64,000 bases of DNA. Origin: Ahaetulla prasina. Its lineage: Eukaryota; Chordata; Lepidosauria; Squamata; Colubridae. The notes beneath the pieces were generated by a model, which searched no databases, was not told the origin of the DNA, and saw only the letters and a list, made by a program, of their open reading frames with translations. Shown here piece after piece: positions 11,570-23,234 of the stretch (positions within the stretch are counted from its first letter, which is position 1; each line of letters starts with the position of its first letter). Where the stretch lies: contig NC_080541.1 in the NCBI RefSeq assembly GCF_028640845.1, positions 156,620,502 through 156,684,501 of the forward strand. The letters run 5' to 3'. Made by a program: the position numbers and the translations under genes.

Positions 11570-12680
11570 CAATGCATTTTTAAAAATTGCCAGTTTGTTT
11601 AGAAGTGGTAAGGCAAACAAGTATAACTTTTCCAATCAAATGTCTGCTTGTTCTATTGAAGAGTTCTTTTCCCAAAAACTCTGATTTTTAAAGAGGAGAT
11701 TTTAAAAAGGAGACTTTTAAAGAGGAAAATGAGACTCCAGAGGATGTAAGATAAGGATACAGGATAGAAAAAATAATACCTAATTATTTTATTCTGTTTT
11801 ATTTTATTTTGAGAAGAGTGTGTATATTCTTTGCAAACCAATAAGGTGCAGTGTGCTTCTGTTCAGCATCCGTTGAAAGATGTATTCAGAGAACTGTGCT
11901 CAAACATGTCAGGAATAATTGATGTAGTTTTTGTGCTGGACAGCAATCATCTTATTTTAATCTGAAAAATAGAAGAGACAGGGGAAAAGCTAGATGATTA
12001 CATAAGATTGCACTTAAGATTTAATAAACCCCATTCACCAGAGAACTACTCAATTAATTATTTTAGGATATAGAATCTCATTAGCCTGACTGATGAAGTA
12101 GTATTAATATAAACTCAGTATGCGTACTTCGGGAGGGCCATAAATGGAATCTCTTTCTAGTTTTTTTTCTCATGAAGAAGTATTCTTTGGCATACAAGAA
12201 AATAGATAATTGCATTTGAAATTTATATATTAAAAGGCAGAACCAAAGTAGTTTCTTTTTTCTCATGCGGTCATGTTTTCTTAGGTTTTTTTTTCCTTTT
12301 TAAATTAAAAAAAGCCAAGTGATTCCTTTGGCTAACTTGCCATTTGGCATTCTTTCTGTAATGTACCAGCTTATTCATATGACAAGCTGATTATTGAGAT
12401 TACTACAATGCAATTTGATGCATATATTTAAGATATAATTCTGTGGTTAAGTTTCTATGCCTGTTTTCGAAAGCAGTCAGAAAAGAAATTGTAAAATAGT
12501 CTAGTTTCTACATAATACTGAACTGGATTTTGCAGGAGCTTCTGCATGGCTGAACAGACCCATAAACTTCTATTTATCCTTTGCTCTTCCATTGCTGATA
12601 GGAGGGAAATGGTTTCTTAGTTTAATCTGTGCTTTCTTCTGAAATCTGTTTTTTTAGTTACGATGTTACGTTCAGGACAT
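11570..12680. other. AT-rich non-coding stretch
   Basis: Nothing recognisable: no frames with family resemblance, no clear repeats. Confidence 0.5.
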
Positions 12681-13105
12681 TATCACGCACAACATGACTT
12701 ACATCAGATGTCATGATGGCATTACAGGCAATCTTTGGATTATAATCATTTCTTCAGCAACCATTCAAACTTATGGCGGCACTGGACAATGGGGATTTAC
12801 AGTGGATCCTCATTGAAGTATTTCTATAATGTTATTGTGATCTGGTCACTTGTTACCTGATTCACAATATTGCAGCAAACTGCACTCATTATTTTCAACA
12901 TTCCCTGCAGACTTCCCACAAGTCAGTTGGGGAAGCTGGCAGGAAGTCAGAAGTCACATGAGTTCCTCACTTGATGACCCATGTGGGTCCCATTTAACAA
13001 AGACAACCAAGACTCCTGGTATTGCCATTGAACTTTATGACATTACTTAGCAATGAAATTCCAGATCCCAATTGCCATCATAACCTGAGGACTACCTCCA
13101 CACGA
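12680..13105. mobile_element. Diverged MITE of the 'GTCCTTGACTTA' family, long form
   Basis: The family features ACCATTCAAACTTATGGCGG, CTTAGCAATGAAATTCCAGA and the terminal CTGAGGACTACCTCC are present, with an internal CCACAAGTCAGTTGGGGAAG segment. It is non-coding. Confidence 0.6.
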
Positions 13106-13124
13106 TCATGTCACTTATGTAATA

Positions 13125-13400
13125 GGGCCAGGATAGCTCAGGCTGTTAAGAAGCCTGTTATTAGAACACAGTAGCCTGCAATTACTGCAGGTTCAAGCCC
13201 AGCCCAAAGTTGACTCAGCCTTCCATCCTTTATAAGGTAGGTAAAATGAGGACCCAGATTGTTGGGGGGGCAATAAGTTGACTTTGTAAAAAAATATACA
13301 AATAGAATGAGACTATTGCCTTATACACTGTAAGCCGCCCTAAGTCTTCAGAGAAGGGCGGGATATAAATGTAAACAAACAAACAAACAAACAAAACAAC
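13125..13400 (+). mobile_element. tRNA-derived SINE
   Basis: A tRNA-like head with a B-box-like GCAGGTTCAAGCCCAGCCC is followed by TTGACTCAGCCTTCCATCCT and AAAATGAGGACCCAGATTGT. The last two segments also occur in the SINE at 55.1 kb. The tail is TAAGCCGCCCTAAGTCTTCA, GAGAAGGGCGGGATATAAAT and an (AAAC)n run. Confidence 0.8.
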
Positions 13401-13431
13401 ATCATCATGGATGTTATGCCTCCAGCATATA

Positions 13432-13891
13432 CCATATTTTCCTGAGTATAAGACGCACAGGAGTATAAAACGCAGCTTAGTTTTTGGGGAGGAAAATAGG
13501 GGGGGAAAACCCTGCCTACCAGGTATTCATCTGGCTAGTGTCCTTAGTCTGGTCAGTTTCAGCACATTAGTTTGCTGGTTTTTATCCCCTGCTTGGGGAT
13601 AAAAGCAGGGGATAAAACTGATCTTTGGAGTGAGAAGCAATGAAAAAAGCAGGCAAACCATGGAGATTGCTTTGCTCACTAGCGCCTCGTTAGGGCTGAA
13701 AAAAAGCTTCACAGCTGAGAGTCGGAGGGAGCAGACAAAGCAGGGAAGTAGAGATGCTTCACTCGCTAGCACCTTGTTAGGGCTGAAAAAAAAAGCTTTG
13801 AAAAAGCTACATTTGGAGTATAAGACACACCCAAATTTTCAGCCTCTTTTAGGAAGGGAAAAAAGTGTGTCTTATACTCTGAAAAATATGG
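13432..13891. mobile_element. TA-flanked MITE ('GTATAAGACGCAC' type)
   Basis: The ends are CCATATTTTCCTGAGTATAAG and its approximate inverse CTTATACTCTGAAAAATATGG, flanked by TA on both sides (13430-13431 and 13892-13893). It is 460 bp with no transposase. The same ends are found at 53465-54641. A TA duplication fits a Tc1/mariner-like mechanism, but the superfamily is not proven. Confidence 0.75.
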
Positions 13892-14098
13892 TAGTTTATG
13901 TATTTTTATTGCTGCTGTTGTTCTTTAACGAGTATTGAGCTCCATCTGGTGGCCAAACATAAATCTTTCATTGTTTGGAAATCGATTTGATGATATGTGA
14001 CCCTACCCATAGTTCATCCTTCACTCTGCAAAAAAGGTGCATCCTGAGAAGTCAGACTTCATTTTGTAACATTCCGAGTAGAAGAATACAGCTTAGAA

Positions 14099-15628
14099 CA
14101 GTCACCAACCAGTGGTTCATGAGAAAATGTTGGTGGTCCGTGGCGCACCCAGGTGGAGGAGCTGCTCCCAGATAAGCAATGGCCAGTCCTGTGACTAGAG
14201 CTCTGGAAGATGGGACTAGCCAGGCAGCTCATGATGGGGTGGGAAATCTTAGCTGTAGAGGGAGGTTCGGGCAATTTGTAACTTTGAAGCACAGTTCTCG
14301 CCGGCTGGAATGAGATAACAATGCAAGGGGGAGTGGCAGTGCAGGCGGGCCGAAGCAACAAGTGATGGGAACCCTGGCTGTTTCTTCCCCCTGCTGTAGC
14401 TTCCTGTCGGATGAACCCACCAGTGGCTATCCCTGCCCCTCGCCCTCCCTTCCCACTCACTCCTCGCCTGGCAAGAGAAGGTGGGGAATGGAGATTCGCT
14501 CCATATTCCAGAGTGGGAGCTGGATCTCGTGGCTGTTTCTTCCAGCCCTTGTTGGTGCTCCTGCACCTCGGTCTCTCAGGGAGATGCTTGACTTCCTCTC
14601 AGCCCCAAGACACTGGCTGGCCCATGAGATGACAGAGAAAAAGAATGAGAGAGAATCAGAATGAGACAATGAGAGAGAATGAGAGCACCGCCTTCTTGGA
14701 ATAAATGCAAGGGTGGGGCCGAAGGGGGATGTCTTGCATTAAGTATCGACACCCCCCCACTTCAATTTTGCGAGGTTGGCGCAGCATGCAGCGGTCCTTC
14801 CCGGTGCGCCTTGTTTCTCTGGAGCACTCCGCCCCTCCCGCTTCTGCGTGCCTCCTCCTCCTCATCCTGGAGTCTCTGGGCTGCTTTCTCAGCTGGAGGG
14901 AAAACTCAAAGGGTGCTCTGCCGCCCGGCTTGCCTGCCTCCCCGGAGATGTCGCCCAGAGGGGGCGCTCTCTTCGCAGCTCTTGCTCGAAGCCGCCTGGC
15001 TCTGAAAGGGATGTGCAGAGAATGAGAATCAGAGACAGAGAGGGAGAGAATGAGAGAGAAAGAGTGGGGGGAGAGAGAGAAAGGGGGGGAGAGAGAGAGA
15101 GAGAGAGAGAGGGGAGAGAGAAAGAGAATGAGAGAGAAAGAGTGGGGGGAAGGAGAAAGAGTGGGTGGAGAGAGAAAAAGTGGGAAAGAGAAAGAAAATG
15201 AGTGAAAGAGAGAGAGGGGAGAGAGAAAGAATGAGAGAGAAAAAGTGGGGGAGAGAGAGAGGGGGGAAAGAGAAAGAGATGAGAGAGAGAGAGAGAATGA
15301 GAGAGAATGAGTGGGAGAGAGAGGGGAGAAAGAGAGATGGCGAGAGAGAGAGAGAAAGAAAGAGAGAAAGGGGGGAGAGAGAAAGAGAGATGAGAGAATG
15401 AGATGGAGAGAGAGAAAGGGAGAGTGGGGAGAGAGAATGAGAGAAAGAGTGGGAGAGAGAGGGGAGGGGGGGAGAAAGAGAGAAAGAGAGAGGAGGAACA
15501 GTGCCTGAAGGACCCCATCCCATCACTGGGAGTCCAGCAAGTGGTGCGCTGGTTTCGTATTAGTGGTCTGCGGGATTTAAAATTATGGACTTGGTGGTCC
15601 CGGAGGTCCAAAAGGTTGGGGACCCCTA
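14099..15628. mobile_element. hAT-like non-autonomous element with GA-rich expansion
   Basis: The element is flanked by a perfect 8-bp duplication GCTTAGAA (14091-14098 and 15629-15636). The left end CAGTCACCAACC and the right end GGTTGGGGACCCCTA are imperfect inverted repeats. An 8-bp duplication with CA/TA-G-GTCCCCAACC ends fits the hAT superfamily. No transposase is visible. The interior is GC-rich to about 15020, then gives way to a GA-repeat block. Confidence 0.8.
15025..15500. repeat. GA-rich minisatellite-like block
   Basis: About 475 bp of almost pure purine: GAGA runs mixed with a loosely repeated module of GAGAGAAAGAGTGGGG type (e.g. 15056, 15136, 15161). Long frames on both strands here (Ser-Leu-Pro or Arg-Glu repeats) are artefacts of composition. 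Confidence 0.95.
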
Positions 15629-15639
15629 GCTTAGAACAT

Positions 15640-17900
15640 ACGTTCTTCCGAAGGCAAAATCTATATCCCATATATAGTATCGCTGTTTCACCTTATCCTG
15701 TTCTTTAATAAAGAATCAAGATTTATGTTTATGGTCTGGCTTATTAAAGGATAGGAGGGTTTAGCTGCATGTTGAACGACACACAGAGTAACATGTAAGG
15801 AGGACAGAACAATGGATGTATTGCCATTTTCATATTTTCATGTAGATTTGAAAAATAGCAATATTTTACAGAAGTCACTTGATCAGTAACCTTTCCAGGC
15901 ATTGGCATTATTGTGTAATTTCATATGCAGCATCACAGGAGTAAAAGAAATAACATTGAAAAGAAATAATTTGATTAGAAAAATACAAATCTTCCAAAAT
16001 ATATGTTAAATGTACTTTTCAAAGAACATTATCTAGTGTGAGGTAGATGTGTGTAGATATTAATGTCCCCGTAGGTCTATGTTCTTGATCCTTTTTTGTG
16101 ATGTTTTAATTGCTAAATGTAAATGTAATCAATGGTTTGCAAATACCTTGGATATACAAAGACAACAGAATTTGTTACATAGTGTAAGCCACCCTGAGTC
16201 TTCGGAGAAGGGCGGGATATAAATGCAAATTTTTTTTAAAAAGTTGAAGTTCTCTGTATCAAGTTAAAAAATTAAAACTCCTCAGTGTTGCCTTAGATTT
16301 TCCTGGGAGATATAGTTGTTCCCCACAGTTTTACCTTTAATTAAAACAGTTCTTAGACTATTTTCTTTCACTTCTTTGTTGCATTAAATTTGCCTTCCAA
16401 AATTAAGAGTTCAACAACACATTTAAAGCTGAGGCATTTATTTTAAACATATATTAATGCATTTGAGGGAGGGAGTTCTCTTCAAAAAAATTTCTGTCAA
16501 TATTCATTAATCCTTTAGATTTGCATAGAATACTTGTTAGTTTTGCCATTTCCAACCTGTAAATTCAGTTTAACCTGCGCTGATAAAGCCTGAAGGACCC
16601 AGCCATATACTTTTAGGCATTTACATTTATAAAATCCTGTTGAGATCCTCACAGCACTATGGTTAGTTAAGAAACGAGTGCTGAACTTGATAGACCAATA
16701 TTTGGTTTAGCATATGAACGACCATTCATTATTATCAGAGCGTTTCACTATTTGCTGTTGTAATTTTGAAATGGGAACCCCTTCCCACATTTTCTATCTT
16801 TTTTCAGTTTAGCAAATGCTCAATTCCAAAGTATCTTACTTCCTATTTAAATTCCCTGGCACAGGTCTTTCCTACATTTACTAGCATGAATTCTTGGCAT
16901 GCTTTCTTAAATGGAAAACCTTTGGATGTTTTGAAATGTGGACAACAGACTGCCCTGCAGCTGGCTAAATCAAACTCTTTCATTTCCTTCCTTCGAGTCT
17001 ATTACCTGAAATTATATTCAATGTTTACATATGAAATGCGAACAGTGTGCATTTACTGTGTCACATGGAGTGGTATCCCTGATCATATTTGATGTATACT
17101 GAGCTAGCCATGTCATTCTATTTGCCATTTCTCCCTGAATAAAGTAGTAGGCAAACATTAAAGAAACTTTAATTTCTTCCTCCCCTGTCTGAGCAAAGAC
17201 TTTTCTTTCATTACACATTTAAGCTGCTCATTTCCTTCAAGAATTCTAAGAAAGCAGACGTCCCTTGCAAATGAGGTTTTGGGGACTCGGATAACACTGG
17301 AGAGCAAATGAAAGCCTTGGGCTATCAGTTGCCCACCACCTGTTCTACAGCCTTTAGCTTTGATAAAGTACTTGTAGCTGAAACTGTTGGTGCATGCCTT
17401 AACCAAAAAAAAAAAAAAAAAAAAGGCTACTGAAGGTTGATCTCTTAATTCTTTCATTTTCTGGCTTTTTGGCAATCAGTATGTGTTACACTCTTCCTTT
17501 CTGCCTGAAGAAAATGGAGCTAAGCACGTACGTATAAATCCTAGGAAGCTGCAGGGTGCAAGCAATCTTAATATTTTTTTTCTCTTTGGCATTAAAACAT
17601 ATGCATATCCTCTCAGTCTCTGCCTTTCTCCATTTTGTGAGAAAGCTTTATGCTATTTTTTTTTAATCCCTTAAGGATTACCTGCCAGATGGTCAGAATT
17701 TTTCTTCCACCAAAGATTTCTGTTTCATTCCAATTTGTGGAAAGGAGGTAGAGAATCAGTTTGCAGTGAAACATGACCCTGTGTACTGCAATCATTCATA
17801 CAGTGATGATTAAAGTATTAATATTTAAAATGGTTAAATAAATTGGTAGTTCTTTGGAGCCTGCCAGTTATTTTCAGGTGCAACAACTGCATTGTTCCTT
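15640..17900. other. AT-rich non-coding stretch
   Basis: A SINE-tail fragment lies at 16185-16235 (CACCCTGAGTCTTCGGAGAA, GGGCGGGATATAAATGC) and a 20-base A run at 17405-17424. No gene was recognised; the frame at 16766-17092 looks random. Confidence 0.5.
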
Positions 17901-17920
17901 TCTGTTTCTTTTTCTTTTTT

Positions 17921-18282
17921 TTAAAGAAGGTAGCAGTTCATATTTTTTCACGGAAGAAGCATTGTAAGAACAATGCCTATGACTGCTTCTTTCTTAAAAG
18001 TAATTAAAAGTTGCTATTTGCAAAAAAGCAAATGTATAGGTAGCTGGATAATGATAGTTAGATAATTAGTTTGGGGCTAAGAATATTCCCTGATTCTTTT
18101 TTTAAAGAAGGTAGCAGTTCATATTTTTTCACGGAAGAAGCATTGTAAGAACAATGCCTATGACTGCTTCTTTCTTAAAAGTAATTAAAAGTTGCTATTT
18201 GCAAAAAAGCAAATGTATAGGTAGCTGGATAATGATAGTTAGATAATTAGTTTGGGGCTAAGAATATTCCCTGATTCTTTTT
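17921..18282. repeat. Perfect 181-bp tandem duplication
   Basis: The unit at 17921-18101 is repeated with no mismatch at 18102-18282. Both units start TTAAAGAAGGTAGCAGTTCA and end GAATATTCCCTGATTC plus a T run. The unit is non-coding and includes a small hairpin (CATTG...CAATG). The T-rich boundary is shared by both copies. Confidence 0.97.
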
Positions 18283-18554
18283 TTAAAAAAAACACAGTAA
18301 TATTTTCTAGTTTAATATAGATTTCTCTGCTTTTGGAGTTACAAGTCAATCTGATCATTTAGCTTCAAATTAGACGCTGTGTTTTAAAAGTTATATATTG
18401 GTGGGACATCATCCCCCCCACTTCCCTTCCCTGAGCTATTATTGATCCACATCTTGTTGGTTTTCCAAAAAGTCCCAAAGATGTGATTTTGTCCGTGGGC
18501 CTGGGGACCACACATAGAAATGGAGTCAATCAAGTGGGGGATTTGATTGTGTTG

Positions 18555-18700
18555 CTGCTGCCTTGGGAGGAGGGATTTTGGAAGTGGATGATGGATTTTT
18601 ATGTTGTGGATTTTTAATGTTGCAAGCCACCTAGAGCCACCTGTGTGTGAATTGGGCAGCCGTATACATTTGTTTAATAAATAATAAAATAAAAATAAAT
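18555..18700 (+). repeat. LINE 3' tail fragment
   Basis: GCAAGCCACCTAGAGCCACC, then GGGCAGCCGTATACATTTG and an (AATAA)n tail resemble the 3' terminus of CR1/L2-group elements. No coding part is present. Confidence 0.55.
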
Positions 18701-18704
18701 TCAA

Positions 18705-20160
18705 ACTGTATGAATGCCAAGAATGAAGAGAAAGGTTTTCCCCATCAGATAAAACCTTAACACTGCCTTTGTTAGAATATAAAGGTTTAGAGGTTCTGTG
18801 GTTCAATTAACAGAGAAATGTACAGACTTCAGGTTTGACCTCCCACCTTTTCATGCATGAATTGCTAAATTGCCAATATTTATGTTATCAACAGAACAAT
18901 CTTCCTGAAAATGTCTGCCGATATATATCCACTACTGTATATGTCTTCTATTCATTTTGGCTGCATAAAGTATGAGGTTCTGGATTTTTCGAGCCTCAAA
19001 GAGAAAGACAAAAACAAAAAACAAGGAAAGTCACCCCAGAACACAAAAATACATGGATGTTTATATGTTTATTTGTCCTGGACGAAACATTTGCAATGGT
19101 TTTCAGGTAGTAGCTTCAAGGATAACATGGAAAGAACCAAACATAAAGGTTGACTTAGTTTGGTTATATGATTCTTAGAAAAATCTGACCAATTAAAGGT
19201 TCCACATGCTGGTGCCGTCAGACATGTCTTTTAAGTTTCAGAAGAAAATTCATAGTTCTCAGCACTGATACCAATTATAACTGTCTCAGCTTCCTCAAAG
19301 TATGTTTTTCTGAATATCTAAATTTATATCTTAAATTTTAAGAAGTACCACTTGCTTTCTTATCCAAACCTAATCAGATCAAACAATAGCGTGCCACTGG
19401 GTAGCCACGGATGTTTGTTTTGTGAAGTGGGCTATTAAATGAAACACCCAAGATCAAATATTTAAATATAAAACATTGTGTTTCTGATGATAATTGTGAC
19501 TTGGGTAGAATGTGACTACAAATACCTGAACAGAAATATTGTTGCTATTCTGTCCAGTTTAATCATCAAAATCTATAGCCTGAGGAGCTCATAAAGTTAT
19601 TTATAAGAGATATGGTGATTATACTTGGAAGCAAGGACTTGCAGGTGTACCTAGATAAACTGAACTCAATTTCATTATAATTTTTTTTTTTTGCTAAAAA
19701 GAGAAATATTGCATTTTTGGGGACTAAAAACCCCCAGGTTAAAGAACCTAGGTAAATTTGGCCAGCAGTTCTCTGAATATCTGACTTGGCTACATTAATA
19801 ATCAAATGAATTTCAATCCCGATATTTCTAGACTGGAAAACTGCATAACCATACATACATTAAATTCCAAAAACTATGAATGAGTAATCATAGTTGTTCA
19901 CGCTTCAGCAAAACTCTATGATGCACAGAGATTTTAACATACTTAAATGTGTATAAAGAGCAAGATGCTTATTCTCGAATTATAGTCCTGCGTTGAATTT
20001 TTGCTAAGTATCTCTGTATAATCCAAGTTTAGAAATGTTTAAAGTTCCTGGTATCATCGTCCTGTTTTCATTCAACAGTACTTATTTATCTTACACAATA
20101 TTATTTGCAAGATAATATGAAATATGAAGTATATCTTGGGTTTCATTTACACATGAAAAT
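18705..20160. other. AT-rich non-coding stretch
   Basis: No gene, splice-bounded exon or clear repeat was recognised. Confidence 0.5.
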
Positions 20161-20461
20161 ATATAGCTACAGTTAGTCCTTGACTTATGACCACACTTGA
20201 GCCCAACATTTTTGTTGTTAAACAAGGCACTTGTAAAGGGAGTTTTGCCCATTTTACAAGCTTTGTTGCCACTGTTGTTAAGTATATCACTGCAGTTGTT
20301 AAATTAGTAACATAATTGTTAAATGAATCTGGTTTTTCCATTGCTTTTGCTTGTCAGAAGGTTGCAAAAGGTGATCACAACCATCATAAAAATGATCCAG
20401 TTGCCATGCACTAGAAATTTAGATCACATGACCATGGGGATACTACAACAGTTGCTTTAAC

Positions 20462-21866
20462 ATCTGTAGTCATGAAAACCTTTGAAAGGCTAGTGCTTTC
20501 CTACCTGAAAACCATCACGGATCCGCTGTTAGACCCCTTGCAATTTGCATACCGAGCAAATAGATCAACAGATGATGCTGTTAATATGGCTCTGCACTAC
20601 ATCCTACAACATCTTGAGTCTCCAAAGACCTATGCAAGGGTCCTTTTTGTAGACTTTAGTTCAGCATTCAATACCATCATTCCAGACATTCTCCTAACTA
20701 AGCTAAACCAGCTACAGGTACCGGAACAGGCTTGTAAGTGGATCACAAGCTTCCTAACAAACAGGAAGCAGCAGGTGAAGCTAAGCAAGATCACATCAAA
20801 TACCTGTACAATTAGCACAGGGGCCCCCCAAGGCTGTGTGCTCTCCCCACTTCTCTTCTCTCTGTATACCAATGACTGCATCTCCAATGATCCATCAGTT
20901 AAGCTACTGAAGTTCGCAGATGACACAACAGTGATTGGTCTCATTCGAGACAATGACGAATCCGCATATAGACGAGAGGCCACACGACTAGCCTTGTGGT
21001 GCAACCAAAACAATCTGGAACTGAACACACTCAAAACCGTAGAAATGGTGGTAGACTTTAGGAAAAACCCTTCCATACTTCCACCTCTCACAATACTTGA
21101 CAACACAGTATCAACAGTAGAGACCTTCAAATTTCTGGGTTCTATCATATCGCAAGATCTCAAATGGACAGCTAACATCAAAACATCATTAAAAAGGACA
21201 ACAAAGAATGTTCTTTCTGCGCCAACTCAGTAAGCTCAAACTGCCCAAGGAGCTGCTGATCCAATTCTACAGAGGAATTATTGAGTCTGTCATTTGCACC
21301 TCTATAACTGTCTGGTTCGGTTCTGCAACCCAACAAGAAAAACACAGACTTCAGAGGATAATTAGAACTGCAGGAAAAATAATTGCTACCAACCTGCCTT
21401 CCATTGAGGACCTGTATACTGCACGAATCAAGAAGAGGGCCGTGAAAATATTTGCAGATCCCTCGCATCCTGGACATAAACTGTTTCAACTCCTACCCTC
21501 AAAGCAGCTATAGAGCACTGCACACCAGAACAACTAGACACAAGAACAGTTTTTTCCCGAAGGCCATCACTCTGCTAAACAAATAATTCCCTCAACACTG
21601 TCAGACTATTTACTGAATCTGCACTACTATTAATAGTTTCATAGTTCCCATCGCCAATCTCTTTCCACTTATGACTGTATGACTATAACTTGTTGCTGGC
21701 AATCCTTATGATTTATATTGATATATTGATCATCAATTGTGTTGTAAATGTTGTACCTTGATGAACGTATCTTTTCTTTTATGTACACTGAGAGCATATG
21801 CACCAAGACAAATTCCTTGTGTGTCCAATCACACTTGGCCAATAAAAAATTCTATTCTATTCTATT
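20462..21866 (+). mobile_element. CR1/L3-type LINE, 5'-truncated, with ATTCT tail
   Basis: The element starts within the RT domain and ends with a 3' UTR (TGTGTGTCCAATCACACTTG, GCCAATAAAA) and an ATTCT pentamer array. Its 3' half nearly duplicates 1-522. Pentamer tails of this type are described for snake CR1-L3 LINEs. It sits inside a MITE. Confidence 0.9.
20472..21600 (+). pseudogene. L3-type LINE reverse transcriptase, frameshifted
   Basis: The frame at 20472-21233 (253 aa) covers the RT palm and fingers. Motif A is LFVDFSSAFNTII, motif B GAPQGCVLSPLL and motif C FADDTTVIGLI, so the catalytic Asp pair is intact. A frameshift near 21215 moves reading into 21208-21513 (the FFLRQLSKLKLP region and the thumb/C-terminal part). 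A small deletion near 21503, relative to the copy at 1-240, then removes the normal end. The N-terminus and endonuclease are missing through 5' truncation. The family's RT primes reverse transcription at a nicked target; this copy cannot. Confidence 0.9.
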
Positions 21867-21965
21867 ATAAATGTGTAAAATGAAAATAAGTCACTTTTTC
21901 AGTGCTGTTGTAACTTCAGACAGTCACTAAATGAATGGTTGTAAGTCAAGCATTATCATATAAAT

Positions 21966-22392
21966 CAGTGTCGGCGAACCTAAGGCACGCGTGCTGGAAG
22001 TGGCATGTGTGCCGGAAGCAGCACGCGAAACCATCGTGAAGAATGCGCGGTCTTGCTGTCTCCTCTTTTGCATTCCTGTGATTACACGCACGCTAGTCAG
22101 CTGGCTGTCGCACACGTGGGAGCAGCAGAACCCAGAAGAGCGGCGTTCTGGTACCCATGCGCAGGCCGGCACCCAACCTTTCGGGTTGATGTTGTGCACA
22201 TGCGCAATGGCCAGCTGTTTGTCGAGTGTGCTTCAATGCTGGTATCCAGGTGTTTGGGTGCCAGCTCGTGCATGTTCTTCTGAGTATCGCCGCTCCCATA
22301 TGTGCGAAGGCCAGCGGGGCCACACGTACTTCATGGGATGGTTTCGTGTGCCACTTCCGGCACGTGGGAACCTCAAAGGTTAGCCATCACGG
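21966..22392. mobile_element. hAT-like MITE, GC-rich
   Basis: The left end CAGTGTCGGCGAACC and the right end (reverse complement CCGTGATGGCTAACC) match at 11 of 15 positions. Next to them are AGGCACGCGTGCTGGAAGTGG and its counterpart TGCCACTTCCGGCACGTGGG. Flanking 8-mers ATATAAAT and GTATAGAT agree at 6 of 8, which fits an old 8-bp target duplication. It is non-coding. Confidence 0.7.
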
Positions 22393-22649
22393 GTATAGAT
22401 AATGTGTTTACCACTCGATAAAAAAAATAAAATACCTCTTGGTTAGGTTAAAAGAGGCTTGATTTTATAAAAAGGAATGGAGTTCTCAATAAGTCTTCCC
22501 ATTCTTCAATAGTAAGTTGAAGAAGGCCACTAAATTAATATAACATTTTTCTTGCTGAAGGATGACTATAGTTCCATTGTTCTCCTTGGAGCAGTAGATT
22601 CCACAAGACCATTTCTCAACTTTTTGTTATCTTTTTGGCACCTACTGCA

Positions 22650-22960
22650 GACAGTCTTAAACTTACGACTATGTATTTAACAACCATTCAAAGTTACAAC
22701 AGCATTGAAAAAAGTGACACATGACTGGTTCTCACACTTGCAGCAATTGCAGTATCCTTGTCGTAACATGAGCAAACTTTAGATGCTTGCAATCTGTGTG
22801 ATTTATGATTTATTAGTGTATAAATTTATGATGGGTGTGGCATCCTGAGGTCATATGACTTTCCCAGGGGACTGTGGACAAGAACTCAATGGGGAAAGCC
22901 AGATTCACATAACTATGGTATAATTCATTTAACGATGGCTGTGAAGAGATTATAAAAGGC
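22650..22960. mobile_element. MITE of the 'GTCCTTGACTTA' family, truncated
   Basis: AACTTACGACTATGTATTTA, AACCATTCAAAGTTACAACA and GCATTGAAAAAAGTGACACA match the family. The far end is poorly preserved (TTTAACGATGGCTGTGAAGA). Confidence 0.65.
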
Positions 22961-23234
22961 ACAACCCAAGCCTTGGCATGTCATTTATTGCTTTCCATGT
23001 GAAAGAGTCTGGGACTTACAAATAATATTGTTATCTTTCTATTCATGAATCTTATGACCTCCCTCCTGGTGTTGAAGGAGCCCTTACCATAATTGCCAAC
23101 ATTGCAGTAGCTTCTCCCCTCAGATGAACACAAGTGATGCGTTTTATACCTTCTGGGAAGGTACAAAGTAGACTCTTGTAAACATTGTCAGGTGTTAACT
23201 AAAGAAATTTAGTGCAATTGGCCATACCATTTGC

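Larger units (their letters stand above)
20166..21955. mobile_element. MITE interrupted by the L3-type LINE
   Basis: The left part (20166-about 20461) starts AGTCCTTGACTTATGACC. The right part (about 21885-21955) has AAGTCACTTTTTCAGTGCTG and ends GGTTGTAAGTCAAGCATTA. The two halves of the 'GTCCTTGACTTA' MITE are separated by the 1.4-kb LINE. Confidence 0.85.

Noticed and set aside
14889..15671. Long minus-strand frames of 165-260 codons rich in Ser, Leu and Pro, with plus-strand Arg-Glu frames
   Set aside because: They are translations of the GA/CT low-complexity block and have no protein-like sequence.
16766..17092. 108-codon plus-strand frame
   Set aside because: No family resemblance; the composition is that of the surrounding non-coding DNA.
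22005..22383. Frames of 76-130 codons with many Cys, Ala and Arg
   Set aside because: They lie inside a GC-rich MITE with inverted ends; the frames are open because of base composition.
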